Assembly: GCA_017399625.1 (NCBI GenBank)
Contig: JAFQBT010000142.1
Location: forward strand, 1-53,397
Direction of reading: 5' to 3'
Length of the DNA stretch: 53,397 nt
Source: Oscillospiraceae bacterium
GTDB lineage: Bacteria > Bacillota > Clostridia > Oscillospirales > Ruminococcaceae
The notes under the pieces are model-generated. The model made no database searches. It was not told where the DNA came from and saw only the letters and a program-made list of their open reading frames with translations. The first letter of the stretch is position 1. Each line of letters opens with the position of its first letter. Made by a program: the position numbers and the translations under genes. Below, piece after piece: positions 41,266 to 48,806 of this stretch.

Positions 41266-42702
41266 TTATTTTTCCATTTCGTCAATAAAATTTTTAACTA
41301 TTACTTTTTCATCAAAATAAACCGTTCCGAAATCGAGCACCTGATAATCCTCGTGACCTTTTCCCGCAAGGAGAAGAACATCGTCCTTTTCACAATGCTC
41401 AAGCGCCCATTTTATCGCCTTATAGCGATCCGGTTCATAATGGAAGGGCACGCCGCATTTTTTGATTGCCGGAAGGGTATCCGCCGCAATTTCCTCAACG
41501 GATTCGTGCCGGGGGTTATCGCTTGTGAGAATCATGAAATCGGATTTTGCCGCAACAGCATCAACCATTTTCGGACGTTTTGTTCTGTCGCGGTTTCCGG
41601 CACAGCCAAAGAGCGTTATAATTCTTCCCTTTGCACATTCCCGGATGGAATCGAGAACCTTTTCAAGGGCGTCCGGTCCATGGGCAAAATCCCGGATCAC
41701 GGTAAAATCGCCTTTATGGATAACTTCAACTCTGCCTTTTACTCCCGGGCAGGAATTGAGTCCCTCCACCGCTTCATCAAAGGAAAGTCCGCAGTTCATT
41801 GCGGTGCAGGCCGCAAGCATTGCGTTGGATGCGGAAAATTTTCCGGGCATGGAAAAATTAACTCTGCCGATGCTTCCTGTTCCGACCATTGCAAATTTGC
41901 ATCCGTCGGAATAGTTTTTAACATCATGGGCGGTGTAATCCGCAGAGATATCTCCGATGGAAACCGCCGTTACCGGAACGGAAAGCTCCTTAAGAAGGCG
42001 TTTTCCGTAATCATCGTCGATGCAGACAACCGCTTTTTCGCAATTCCGGAAAAGTTCCTTTTTCGCATCGAAATAATTTTCCATGGTGCCGTGGTAATCA
42101 AGATGGTCCTGAGTGAGGTTTGTGAAAACCGCGGTTTCGAAATGGCATCCTTCAACCCTCTTCTGGTCAAGAGCCTGGGAGGAAACCTCCATAACGACGT
42201 ATTCACAGCCGGCGTTCGCCATTCTTGAAAAGATAACGTGAAGTTCCGCCGCATCGGGAGTTGTGTATTTTGCCGGAAGGGAAATATCGCCGATAAGGTT
42301 CTGGATAGTTCCGATAAGTCCGACTTTTTTCCCTGCGGATTCAAGAATATGCTTGATGAGATAGGTTATGGTTGTCTTTCCGTTTGTGCCGGTGACGCCG
42401 ATGAGCTTCATCTTATCCGCCGGGTTTCCGTTGAGGTTTGCGCACATTACCGCATAGGCGGCGCGGCTGTTTTTTACGATTATCTGCTGTTCAATTCCCG
42501 TATCTCTTTCCGCGACTATCCACGAAGCGCCGTTTCGCTTCGCAGCGGCGGCATATTCGTGTCCGTCGATGTTTCCGCCTTTTATGCAGACAAAAACGGA
42601 ACCGGGTTCAACTCTTCTGGAATCTCCTGTAACATCCCTTATTTCAATATCTTCGATTTTTCCTTCGTATTCAACGTTCTTAAGAAGTTCGGATAAAAGC
42701 AA
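41266..42702 (-). CDS. murE: UDP-MurNAc-L-Ala-D-Glu:meso-DAP ligase MurE
   Basis: A 478-residue Mur ligase that adds the third stem-peptide residue. ATP loop TGTNGKTT is at 104-111, and YTTPDAAELH and EVSSQALDQKRVEGCHF are MurE blocks. The specificity motif DNPRHE (395-400) is the form seen in meso-diaminopimelate-adding enzymes, so a DAP-type wall is predicted. The start is TTG at 42702, with GGAGGTGATC 7 bases upstream, an almost complete match to the 16S rRNA tail. It lies 26 bases after the PBP gene. Confidence 0.96.
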   Translation of the reverse strand: MLLSELLKNVEYEGKIEDIEIRDVTGDSRRVEPGSVFVCIKGGNIDGHEYAAAAKRNGASWIVAERDTGIEQQIIVKNSRAAYAVMCANLNGNPADKMKLIGVTGTNGKTTITYLIKHILESAGKKVGLIGTIQNLIGDISLPAKYTTPDAAELHVIFSRMANAGCEYVVMEVSSQALDQKRVEGCHFETAVFTNLTQDHLDYHGTMENYFDAKKELFRNCEKAVVCIDDDYGKRLLKELSVPVTAVSIGDISADYTAHDVKNYSDGCKFAMVGTGSIGRVNFSMPGKFSASNAMLAACTAMNCGLSFDEAVEGLNSCPGVKGRVEVIHKGDFTVIRDFAHGPDALEKVLDSIRECAKGRIITLFGCAGNRDRTKRPKMVDAVAAKSDFMILTSDNPRHESVEEIAADTLPAIKKCGVPFHYEPDRYKAIKWALEHCEKDDVLLLAGKGHEDYQVLDFGTVYFDEKVIVKNFIDEMEK

Positions 42703-42728
42703 GAGATCACCTCCAATTTTTTTGTTTA

Positions 42729-44948
42729 TCAGCCTTCGCCGCCCTCTTCTTCGGAGATAACGGTGAAGGTAACTTCGATTATTGTTCCGGGCATAACCAT
42801 TTCTCCTGCCGCAGGAACCTGGCTGTATGCAACCTGACCGGAGGCGGATTCGCTTACTCCGACCAGTTTGAGTTTAAGTCCCGCTCCGATGATGGCGTTG
42901 TTGACTTCGGTAACGCTCATTCCGGAAACATCGGGAACTTCGATTTCCTTCGGGATAAGGCTTTCGTCGGTATAAAGAGTTATTGTTCCGCCGGCGGAAA
43001 GCACGGATTTTGCCTCCGGCGACTGGGCAACAACCGTTGTTCCCTCGCCGATTACAGTTACGGAATATCCCTGGATGCGAAGGACGGTCATGGCGTCGTG
43101 AACAAGCTGTCCGGTGACGTCCTTGACCTTTCCGGTCATGGCTTCAAGTTCCGCTTCGGTATATTTGGGTTCAATTCCCATATAGGGAAGGATATCCGCA
43201 AGCATTGCACCGACCACCGGTGCCGCAACAACGGAACCGTAGGGGTTTTCCATCTGTGCTTCGTCAAGAAGAAGAAGGATTACGATCTGCGGATCCTCCG
43301 CCGGAGCAACCGCAAGGAAGGAGGAAACATATGCTTTTACCTTTCCTTCCTCGTCGAGCTGGTCAAGTTTTTCGGAAGTACCGGTTTTACCGCCGATTTT
43401 ATATCCGGGAACCGCGGCAGTACGTCCGGAACCGTCGCTTACAACGGTTTCGAGGATGGTACGCACCGTTTCGGAAGTCTGTTCGGAAACAACCTGGCGG
43501 ACAAGGGTCGGCTCATATTCCTCAACAACGCTTTCGTCCGCGGAGATGATTTTCTGAACGATGTAGGGTTCATAAAGATATCCGCCGTTAACAGCAGCGG
43601 AAACCGCCGTTACAAGCTGAATTGGGGTTACCTTGAAGGTCTGGCCAAAGGAGCAGGAAGCAAGGTTCATTTCGGTCATCTTTGTATGATAAATGCTTGC
43701 CGCTTCGCCGGGAAGGTCGATATCGGTTTTTTCGGTAAGTCCGAATGCTTCGAAATAGTTCTGGAAATTTGTTATTCCCATGTTGAGGCCTATCTGTATG
43801 AACGCCGGGTTGCAGGAGTTCTGTACCGCATCCGCAAGGGTCTGTTCGCCGTGGCCGTGGGTTCTCCAGCAGGAGATTTTTCTGTCCGCAACGTTTGCAT
43901 AACCGATGCAGGTAAAGGAATCGCCGAGGGTTGTTGTGTTGCTGTCAAGCGCCGCCGCAAGGGTTATTATCTTGAAAACGGAACCGGGTTCATAAGGGTC
44001 GGAAATGGCTTTGTTACGCCACATATCATACTGTGCCTTGAGTGTTGCGTCGCCCTGTTCGTCCTCCGGAAGGTGCTGGATTTCTTCCTTTACGGAATCC
44101 GGAAGAGTTGTATAGCTGTTGGGGTCAAAGTCGCCTTTTGTTGCCATTGCAAGGATTTTTCCGGTGTTGGGGTCCATTGCAATGCAGGCTCCGCGCTGCT
44201 GAACGCTGTGTTCCTTGACCGCAAGTTCAAGGTGTTTTTCAACAAAATACTGGATTCCCTCATCGATGGTGGTAACAATGCTGTTGCCGTCCTCGGAGGA
44301 ATAAAGTTCGTCATATTCAAAAGGCATTTTCTGTCCCCAGGAGTCCTGCGCAGAAATAAGTTTGCCCGGAGTTCCGCTTAAAATATCGTCGTAATAGGAT
44401 TCAAGTCCGTAGGAACCGACGTAGTCGGAGTTTACGAAACCGATTACGGAAGCGGCAAAGTTTTCGTAAGGATATTTCCTCGAAACGTCCTCTTCGACGA
44501 AGATGCATCTTGAAACGCCGTTGTTGCTTGCAAAGGTTGTGACTTCTTCAACGGTCGCTTTGTCAACTCTCGCTTTTACCGCCGCATAAAGGGTATCCCT
44601 TTCGCATTTTTCCCGAAGATAGCTTTCGCTTATACCGAGGATCTGGGAAAGTTCGGAGATGATAAGCTCCTTCTGGGTATCGTTTTCGATGTTGTTCGGA
44701 GCAACGCAGATGGTCCATGCGGTGGTGCTCATGGCAAGCTTGTTGCCGTTTGCATCAAAAATCGCGCCTCGGTTTGCGGCAATTTCCGTTACCTCAAGCT
44801 GGGTTTCCGCTGCCTGGCGCTGGTATTCCTCCGATTCGATTATCTGGATATAGAAAAGCCTTCCGATAAGCCCGGCAAAGCAGAGAAGAGCTATTGAACA
44901 GGCTATGAAAATTCTGAATTTTATAACTGCGCTTGGTGATTTACTCAT
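42729..44948 (-). CDS. Class B penicillin-binding protein with PASTA domains (SpoVD/FtsI-like)
   Basis: A 739-residue DD-transpeptidase for septal or spore-cortex peptidoglycan. An N-terminal transmembrane helix (about 9-34) is followed by a dimerisation domain with NRGAIFDANG. The transpeptidase has SVFK (catalytic Ser323), SCN (378-380) and KTG (521-523). Two PASTA domains lie at about 616-675 and 680-735. The PASTA tail and place in the dcw operon fit SpoVD or PBP2x; no second class B PBP is here, so it may serve vegetative division. The start at 44948 is inferred from position, with only a short GCGGA site; an ATG at 44999 is possible. Confidence 0.92.
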   Translation of the reverse strand: MSKSPSAVIKFRIFIACSIALLCFAGLIGRLFYIQIIESEEYQRQAAETQLEVTEIAANRGAIFDANGNKLAMSTTAWTICVAPNNIENDTQKELIISELSQILGISESYLREKCERDTLYAAVKARVDKATVEEVTTFASNNGVSRCIFVEEDVSRKYPYENFAASVIGFVNSDYVGSYGLESYYDDILSGTPGKLISAQDSWGQKMPFEYDELYSSEDGNSIVTTIDEGIQYFVEKHLELAVKEHSVQQRGACIAMDPNTGKILAMATKGDFDPNSYTTLPDSVKEEIQHLPEDEQGDATLKAQYDMWRNKAISDPYEPGSVFKIITLAAALDSNTTTLGDSFTCIGYANVADRKISCWRTHGHGEQTLADAVQNSCNPAFIQIGLNMGITNFQNYFEAFGLTEKTDIDLPGEAASIYHTKMTEMNLASCSFGQTFKVTPIQLVTAVSAAVNGGYLYEPYIVQKIISADESVVEEYEPTLVRQVVSEQTSETVRTILETVVSDGSGRTAAVPGYKIGGKTGTSEKLDQLDEEGKVKAYVSSFLAVAPAEDPQIVILLLLDEAQMENPYGSVVAAPVVGAMLADILPYMGIEPKYTEAELEAMTGKVKDVTGQLVHDAMTVLRIQGYSVTVIGEGTTVVAQSPEAKSVLSAGGTITLYTDESLIPKEIEVPDVSGMSVTEVNNAIIGAGLKLKLVGVSESASGQVAYSQVPAAGEMVMPGTIIEVTFTVISEEEGGEG

Positions 44949-45017
44949 TTTTCCGCACTGTTTTCCCCTTTCAGCAGATTTTCGTCCTTTTTCGGGCATA
45001 TCCCCAATTATGAAGAC

Positions 45018-45049
45018 AGCGCCGACTGACGGCAAAACGCAGCGGCGCT
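45018..45049. other. Hairpin in the ftsL-PBP gap
   Basis: AGCGCCG..CTG and CAG-CGGCGCT can pair with one bulged base. It lies in the only long gap (121 bases) of the dcw operon and has no U-run, so RNA processing or partial attenuation is more likely than termination. Confidence 0.4.
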
Positions 45050-45069
45050 ACATATCTCATCTTATTATT

Positions 45070-45552
45070 TCAAAGCGGCAAGTATTCCGCAATAAAATCA
45101 ACAAAATTATCCCAATACTGTTTAAGAAGATATTTTCCGCCGGTATGGGCAACGGAAATTTCGTCGGTTCCGGTAAGGCTTACGTATTCAACCTGGCTGG
45201 AATCGATTTTTGCAAGACCGAGCTTTGTTTCCGCCGCTTCCTCAAGAGTTTTTATGGAGGTTGTTGCCTCAAGTTCGCTCTGGAGCCTTACGTATTCGGT
45301 GTTGAGTTCGGTTATCTGGTTTTCATAAAAGCTTACTTCGCTCGTGAGTTCGGTGAGCACGACCTGGCTGTAAATCATGATTACGGAAATCACAAGAGCA
45401 AGAGCGCCGCCGAGAATAATTTTTACCGGGGCAATAACTTTTGCCTTGCGGCGGTTTTTGATTATTCTGAGGGAGCGGGTTTTGAGTTCTTTGTCGTGCT
45501 GTTCTGCGGTTTTCGGTGCGAAAGTTTCGAGATTATAAGCGATTTCTGTCAA
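45070..45552 (-). CDS. ftsL: FtsL-like septum formation protein
   Basis: A 160-residue bitopic protein: a basic cytoplasmic part (to about residue 42, NRRKAKVIAP), one helix (43-65), then a Leu/Glu-rich coiled coil (about 66-105, TSEVSFYENQITELNTEYVRLQSEL), the plan of FtsL/DivIC. Sequence identity in this family is low, so the call rests on architecture and on its place between rsmH and the PBP gene. The start is TTG at 45552, with AAAGGGGG 9 bases upstream. It would join FtsQ and an FtsB/DivIC partner encoded elsewhere. Confidence 0.82.
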   Translation of the reverse strand: MTEIAYNLETFAPKTAEQHDKELKTRSLRIIKNRRKAKVIAPVKIILGGALALVISVIMIYSQVVLTELTSEVSFYENQITELNTEYVRLQSELEATTSIKTLEEAAETKLGLAKIDSSQVEYVSLTGTDEISVAHTGGKYLLKQYWDNFVDFIAEYLPL

Positions 45553-45576
45553 AGAACTTACCCCCTTTCTGAATAA

Positions 45577-46515
45577 TCAAAGTTTTTCGATAACCCGGAG
45601 TTTTGCACTCCGGCTTCTGTGGTTATATTCAAGCTCCTCTTTTGTGGGCTCGATGGGTTTTCTTGTTGTGAGTTTTCCCCTTGGGGTTTTTCCGCAGACG
45701 CAGACCGGAAATTCCGGAGGACAGGTGCAGCCTTTTGTATATTCCGCAAAGGCACGTTTTACCATTCTGTCCTCAAGGGAATGGAAAGTTATGATTGCAA
45801 ATCTTCCGCCGGGAGCAAGCCGGTCAAAAACTCTGTCAAGGGCTTCCGCAAGCCGATCAAGTTCCCCATTTGTGGCGATCCTCAGAGCCTGGAAAGTCTG
45901 ACGAGCCGGATGGCCGCTGCTTCCTCTTCTTGCGGCGGCGGGATATGCGTTCCTGACGATATCCGCAAGTTCGGTGGTTGTTTCGATGGGTTTTACAGCT
46001 CTTGCATCGACTATTGCGTTAACGATTCTCGGGGTGAATTTTTCCTCGCCGTAATCGTAAAGAATCTTTGCAAGCTGGGCTCCGCTGAAAGTATTGACTA
46101 TATCATAAGCGGAAATTCCCTCCTGGCTCATGCGCATATCAAGAGGCGCTTCGTTATGATAGCTGAATCCCCTTTCCGCCGCATCAAGCTGATGGGAGCT
46201 TACGCCGAGGTCCAGCAGGACTCCATCTGCTTTCTCAATTCCGAGTCTGTCGAGAACTGCGGGAATCTCGGCAAAGTCGGAACGGATGACCTCGGCGCAA
46301 GGGTATTTTGCAAGCCTATCGCTTGCGGTTTTTATGGCATCCGGATCCTTATCCAGCGCGATAAGTTTTCCGGTTGTAAGGCGTTTTGCAATTTCGGAAG
46401 AATGTCCCGCTCCGCCGGCAGTTCCGTCGATGTAAATTCCATCCGGTTTTATGTTGAGCTGTTCGATGCATTCGTTGAGCATTACCGAAATATGTTTAAA
46501 TTCAAGTTCACTCAT
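45577..46515 (-). CDS. rsmH: 16S rRNA (cytosine1402-N4)-methyltransferase RsmH (MraW)
   Basis: A 312-residue enzyme that methylates C1402 in the decoding centre of 16S rRNA. Typical blocks are HISVMLNE (8-15), YIDGTAGGAGHS with the SAM site, DLGVSSHQLDAAERGFSY, and the C-terminal ITFHSLEDRMVKRAF and RSRSAKLRVIEK. ATG 46515 is chosen because GAGGTG lies 6 bases upstream; the longer frame overlaps mraZ. It starts 10 bases after mraZ. Confidence 0.97.
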   Translation of the reverse strand: MSELEFKHISVMLNECIEQLNIKPDGIYIDGTAGGAGHSSEIAKRLTTGKLIALDKDPDAIKTASDRLAKYPCAEVIRSDFAEIPAVLDRLGIEKADGVLLDLGVSSHQLDAAERGFSYHNEAPLDMRMSQEGISAYDIVNTFSGAQLAKILYDYGEEKFTPRIVNAIVDARAVKPIETTTELADIVRNAYPAAARRGSSGHPARQTFQALRIATNGELDRLAEALDRVFDRLAPGGRFAIITFHSLEDRMVKRAFAEYTKGCTCPPEFPVCVCGKTPRGKLTTRKPIEPTKEELEYNHRSRSAKLRVIEKL

Positions 46516-46525
46516 CTTCGGCACC

Positions 46526-46945
46526 TCAGAATCCAAGCTCGTCCATGGCGGCGGCGATATCGTCGGAATCAATTGCGGCGTTGCGCTCGATCCATGTTTC
46601 TCTGTCCCAAAGCTCAACGTGGTCGGAAGCACCGATTACAGCGATATCCTTCGTCATTTTTGCGAAGGTGCGGAGGGTCGGGCTTACAAGAACTCTTCCC
46701 TGTTTATCCGGGTTAACAACGGTTGCGGAGGAGAACATAAAGCGTTTTAAATCCCTTGCTTTTGCCTGGGGAAGGCCGGCAACGATTTCGCTCATGCGTT
46801 CCCATTTTTCCATGGAATAGGCGGAAAGACAGCCATCAAGACCTTTTGTTATAACGAACTGTTCGCCAAGCTCTTCACGAAGTTTTGCCGGAAAATTAAC
46901 GCGGCCTTTTTCGTCGAAGCTGTGGAAATATTCGCCGATATACAT
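46526..46945 (-). CDS. mraZ: Transcriptional regulator MraZ
   Basis: A 139-residue AbrB-fold DNA-binding protein with the two SpoVT-AbrB-like repeats: MYIGEYFHSFDEKGRVNFPAKLRE at the start and SATVVNPDKQGRVLVSPTLRTFA near residues 73-95. It is normally the first gene of the dcw operon and represses it by binding direct repeats just upstream. GGAGGG lies 7 bases before ATG 46945. Matching direct repeats are found at 46991-47016, behind the promoter, supporting autoregulation. Confidence 0.97.
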   Translation of the reverse strand: MYIGEYFHSFDEKGRVNFPAKLREELGEQFVITKGLDGCLSAYSMEKWERMSEIVAGLPQAKARDLKRFMFSSATVVNPDKQGRVLVSPTLRTFAKMTKDIAVIGASDHVELWDRETWIERNAAIDSDDIAAAMDELGF

Positions 46946-46990
46946 CTGTCTTCCCTCCTTCCGTTTTGGGTAAAATCCAGGGCGGCAAAT

Positions 46991-47016
46991 CCACCTTTCC
47001 CCACACTTCACCACTT
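46991..47016 (-). promoter_or_regulatory. MraZ-binding direct repeats
   Basis: On the minus strand GTGG occurs three times at exact 10-base steps (complement CCAC at 46991, 47001 and 47011), within GTGGTGAAGT, GTGGGGAAAG and GTGGAT. This matches the GTGGG-type repeats bound by MraZ upstream of its own gene. Confidence 0.8.
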
Positions 47017-47024
47017 TCATTAAT

Positions 47025-47052
47025 ATTATACCGCAAATTACAGAAAATGCAA
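47025..47052 (-). promoter_or_regulatory. Promoter of the dcw operon (PmraZ)
   Basis: On the minus strand TTGCAT (47052-47047) and TATAAT (47030-47025) are 16 bases apart. The MraZ repeats start 8 bases after the -10. Confidence 0.8.
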
Positions 47053-47142
47053 TAGTATTTTGAAAAATTTACAAATTAATTTTTTGGCTTTATTATGCGA
47101 AAAAACGTGCTTTTTACCGCAAAATGGAAAAAAGTGGGGAAC

Positions 47143-47176
47143 AAAAAAGCCCGTTTTGAAAAAACGGGCTTTTTTA
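47143..47176. terminator. Bidirectional terminator upstream of the dcw promoter
   Basis: A hairpin with arms AAAAAAGCCCGTTTT and its complement around GAA ends the rsmD-coaD-(AtpF-like) transcript and shields the mraZ promoter. Confidence 0.9.
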
Positions 47177-47219
47177 TGTAATTTTGCCGAAAAAACGGCG
47201 ATTTTTTATGTTTTTTCGC

Positions 47220-47705
47220 TTATTTCTGCTGGGGCTGCATTGCTGCCTGAACAGCTTTCTGCTGCTGGTTAAAAGCGTTTCTTGTGCCTCTTACTTCGGT
47301 AAGGGAAGCGGCAAGGGTTTCCTCGGTATTCTTGAGGATTCCGTCAACAAAATCCTTTGCGGACTGGCGCATTTCGCGGCTCTGCTGCTGTGCCTGCTGG
47401 GTGATTTCAGCGGCTTTGTTTTTGCTCTGGCGAACGATTTCCTGTTCATCAACAAGTGCTGCGGCGCGTTTTTCCGCTCTTGCAACGATTGCTTCGGCTT
47501 CTTTTTTTGCTTCCTCAACGATTGCGGTACGGTCCGCTACGATGGACTGTGCCTGGCGGATTTCGGTAGGAAGATTGAGGCGAACGTCATCAAGAAGTTC
47601 GCGCACTTTGTCTGCGTCCACAACACAGCGTCCGCCGGTGAGCGGAAGGGACCAGGAACGGTCGATAAGTTCATCAAGCTGATCAAGGATTTCTTCAATA
47701 GGCAT
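47220..47705 (-). CDS. AtpF/DivIVA-like coiled-coil protein next to coaD
   Basis: A 161-residue cytoplasmic protein: an N-terminal helical part (IEEILDQLDELIDRS, DADKVRELLDDVRLNLPTEI), then a long Ala/Glu/Gln-rich coiled coil (about 55-145; EEAKKEAEAIVARAEKRAAALV resembles ATP synthase subunit b) and a Gln-rich end. In Clostridia the family is usually annotated only as 'ATPase'. No nucleotide-binding motif is present. GGAGG precedes the ATG. It follows coaD by 17 bases in the rsmD-coaD operon; its role is unknown. Confidence 0.82.
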   Translation of the reverse strand: MPIEEILDQLDELIDRSWSLPLTGGRCVVDADKVRELLDDVRLNLPTEIRQAQSIVADRTAIVEEAKKEAEAIVARAEKRAAALVDEQEIVRQSKNKAAEITQQAQQQSREMRQSAKDFVDGILKNTEETLAASLTEVRGTRNAFNQQQKAVQAAMQPQQK

Positions 47706-47722
47706 AATTTATGTCCTCCCCA

Positions 47723-48199
47723 TTATTTAAGTCTTTTTTCAATTTCCTCAACTATGTTCTTCGGAACAAAATCCGAAACATCTCCGCCGAAAGCGGCAAT
47801 CTGCCGGATAAGGCTTGAGCTTACGTACATATTCTGCGGGTCGGCGGTTATAAAAACCGTTTCCGCATTCGGAGCAAGGCTCCGATTTGCAAGTGCCATC
47901 TGGAATTCATATTCAAAATCCGAAGAGGAGCGGATTCCTTTAACAATGGCGTTTATTCCGTTTTGTTTAACGTAATCCGCAAGAAGCCCGCTGAAGCAAT
48001 CGACCTTTATTCCGCCGATTTCTTCGGTGGCTTTTGCGATGAGTTCACAGCGTTCCTCCGGCGAAAAAACGCATTTTTTATCCGGATTAGTCACAACAAG
48101 AACGGTAACTTCATCAAAAAGCTCCGCCGCCCTTTTTATTATATCCACATGTCCGTTTGTGATGGGGTCAAAGCTCCCGGGACAAACCGCTTTTCTCAT
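47723..48199 (-). CDS. coaD: Phosphopantetheine adenylyltransferase CoaD
   Basis: CoaD converts 4'-phosphopantetheine and ATP to dephospho-CoA. The 158-residue nucleotidyltransferase has GSFDPITNGHVDII (8-21), with the HIGH-like TNGH, the substrate segment KGIRSSSDFEYE (about 87-98), and the SSSLIRQI end motif. GAGGAC before the ATG overlaps the rsmD stop, so the two are translated together. The rsmD-coaD pair is widely conserved in Firmicutes. Confidence 0.97.
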   Translation of the reverse strand: MRKAVCPGSFDPITNGHVDIIKRAAELFDEVTVLVVTNPDKKCVFSPEERCELIAKATEEIGGIKVDCFSGLLADYVKQNGINAIVKGIRSSSDFEYEFQMALANRSLAPNAETVFITADPQNMYVSSSLIRQIAAFGGDVSDFVPKNIVEEIEKRLK

Positions 48200-48202
48200 T
48201 TT

Positions 48203-48748
48203 TCAGTCCTCGCCGCGTTTATACATAAGCACTTTTGTGCTTCCGTAGCGGTATTCCTTTGCTTTAAGAAGTTTTCCGGCTTCCTCCGGAAGGTCGATGC
48301 TTTTTGCGGTTTCGCAAAGAACGATTCCGCCGGGACGCATTACTTTTGAAACAGCGGGCAGAACCACCGGAAGCTGTTCCGCGGCATAGGGTGGATCGAG
48401 AAACGCGATATCGAATTTTTCAAATGCGCTGGAAAGATACATAAGCGCATCTCCGGTTTTGAGTTTTGCAACATCAGTAAAACCGCAGTTTTTAAGGTTT
48501 TCGGTGATGCATTTCTGAGCAACTCTTGCGCTGTCAACAAAAACGCAGGATTTTGCGCCGCGGGAAAGAGCTTCGATTCCAAGCTGTCCGCTTCCCGCAA
48601 AAAGATCGAGCACGTCAGCGCCCTCTATAAGAAACTGAATGGAAGAAAAAATTCCCTCTTTAACTTTTTCGCCGGTGGGGCGGGTAACATCCCTTCCCTC
48701 CGGAGTTACAAGGCGTTTCCCCTTCGCGGTTCCGGTAATAACTCTCAT
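48203..48748 (-). CDS. rsmD: 16S rRNA (guanine966-N2)-methyltransferase RsmD
   Basis: A 181-residue enzyme that methylates G966 of 16S rRNA. Motif I VLDLFAGSGQLGIEALSRGA is at about 46-65 and the catalytic DPPY at about 117-120. The N-terminal MRVITGTAKGKRL with RPTGEKVKEGIF is the RsmD signature. GGAGG lies 6 bases before the ATG. A consensus promoter at 48776-48804 drives rsmD-coaD-(AtpF-like); it lies immediately before, and just touching, the 3' end of the uvrC region. Confidence 0.96.
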   Translation of the reverse strand: MRVITGTAKGKRLVTPEGRDVTRPTGEKVKEGIFSSIQFLIEGADVLDLFAGSGQLGIEALSRGAKSCVFVDSARVAQKCITENLKNCGFTDVAKLKTGDALMYLSSAFEKFDIAFLDPPYAAEQLPVVLPAVSKVMRPGGIVLCETAKSIDLPEEAGKLLKAKEYRYGSTKVLMYKRGED

Positions 48749-48775
48749 AAAAATACCTCCGTTTGAGATAGTTCT

Positions 48776-48804
48776 ATTATCCTATTTTTTGATATAAATG
48801 TCAA
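48776..48804 (-). promoter_or_regulatory. Promoter of the rsmD-coaD operon
   Basis: On the minus strand TTGACA (48804-48799) and GATAAT (48781-48776) are 17 bases apart. The -35 box starts right after the uvrC stop codon. Confidence 0.85.
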
Positions 48805-48806
48805 TG

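Noticed and set aside
43098-44381. 427-codon plus-strand frame opposite the PBP gene
   Set aside because: Shadow of the class B PBP gene; no ribosome site and no recognisable motif.
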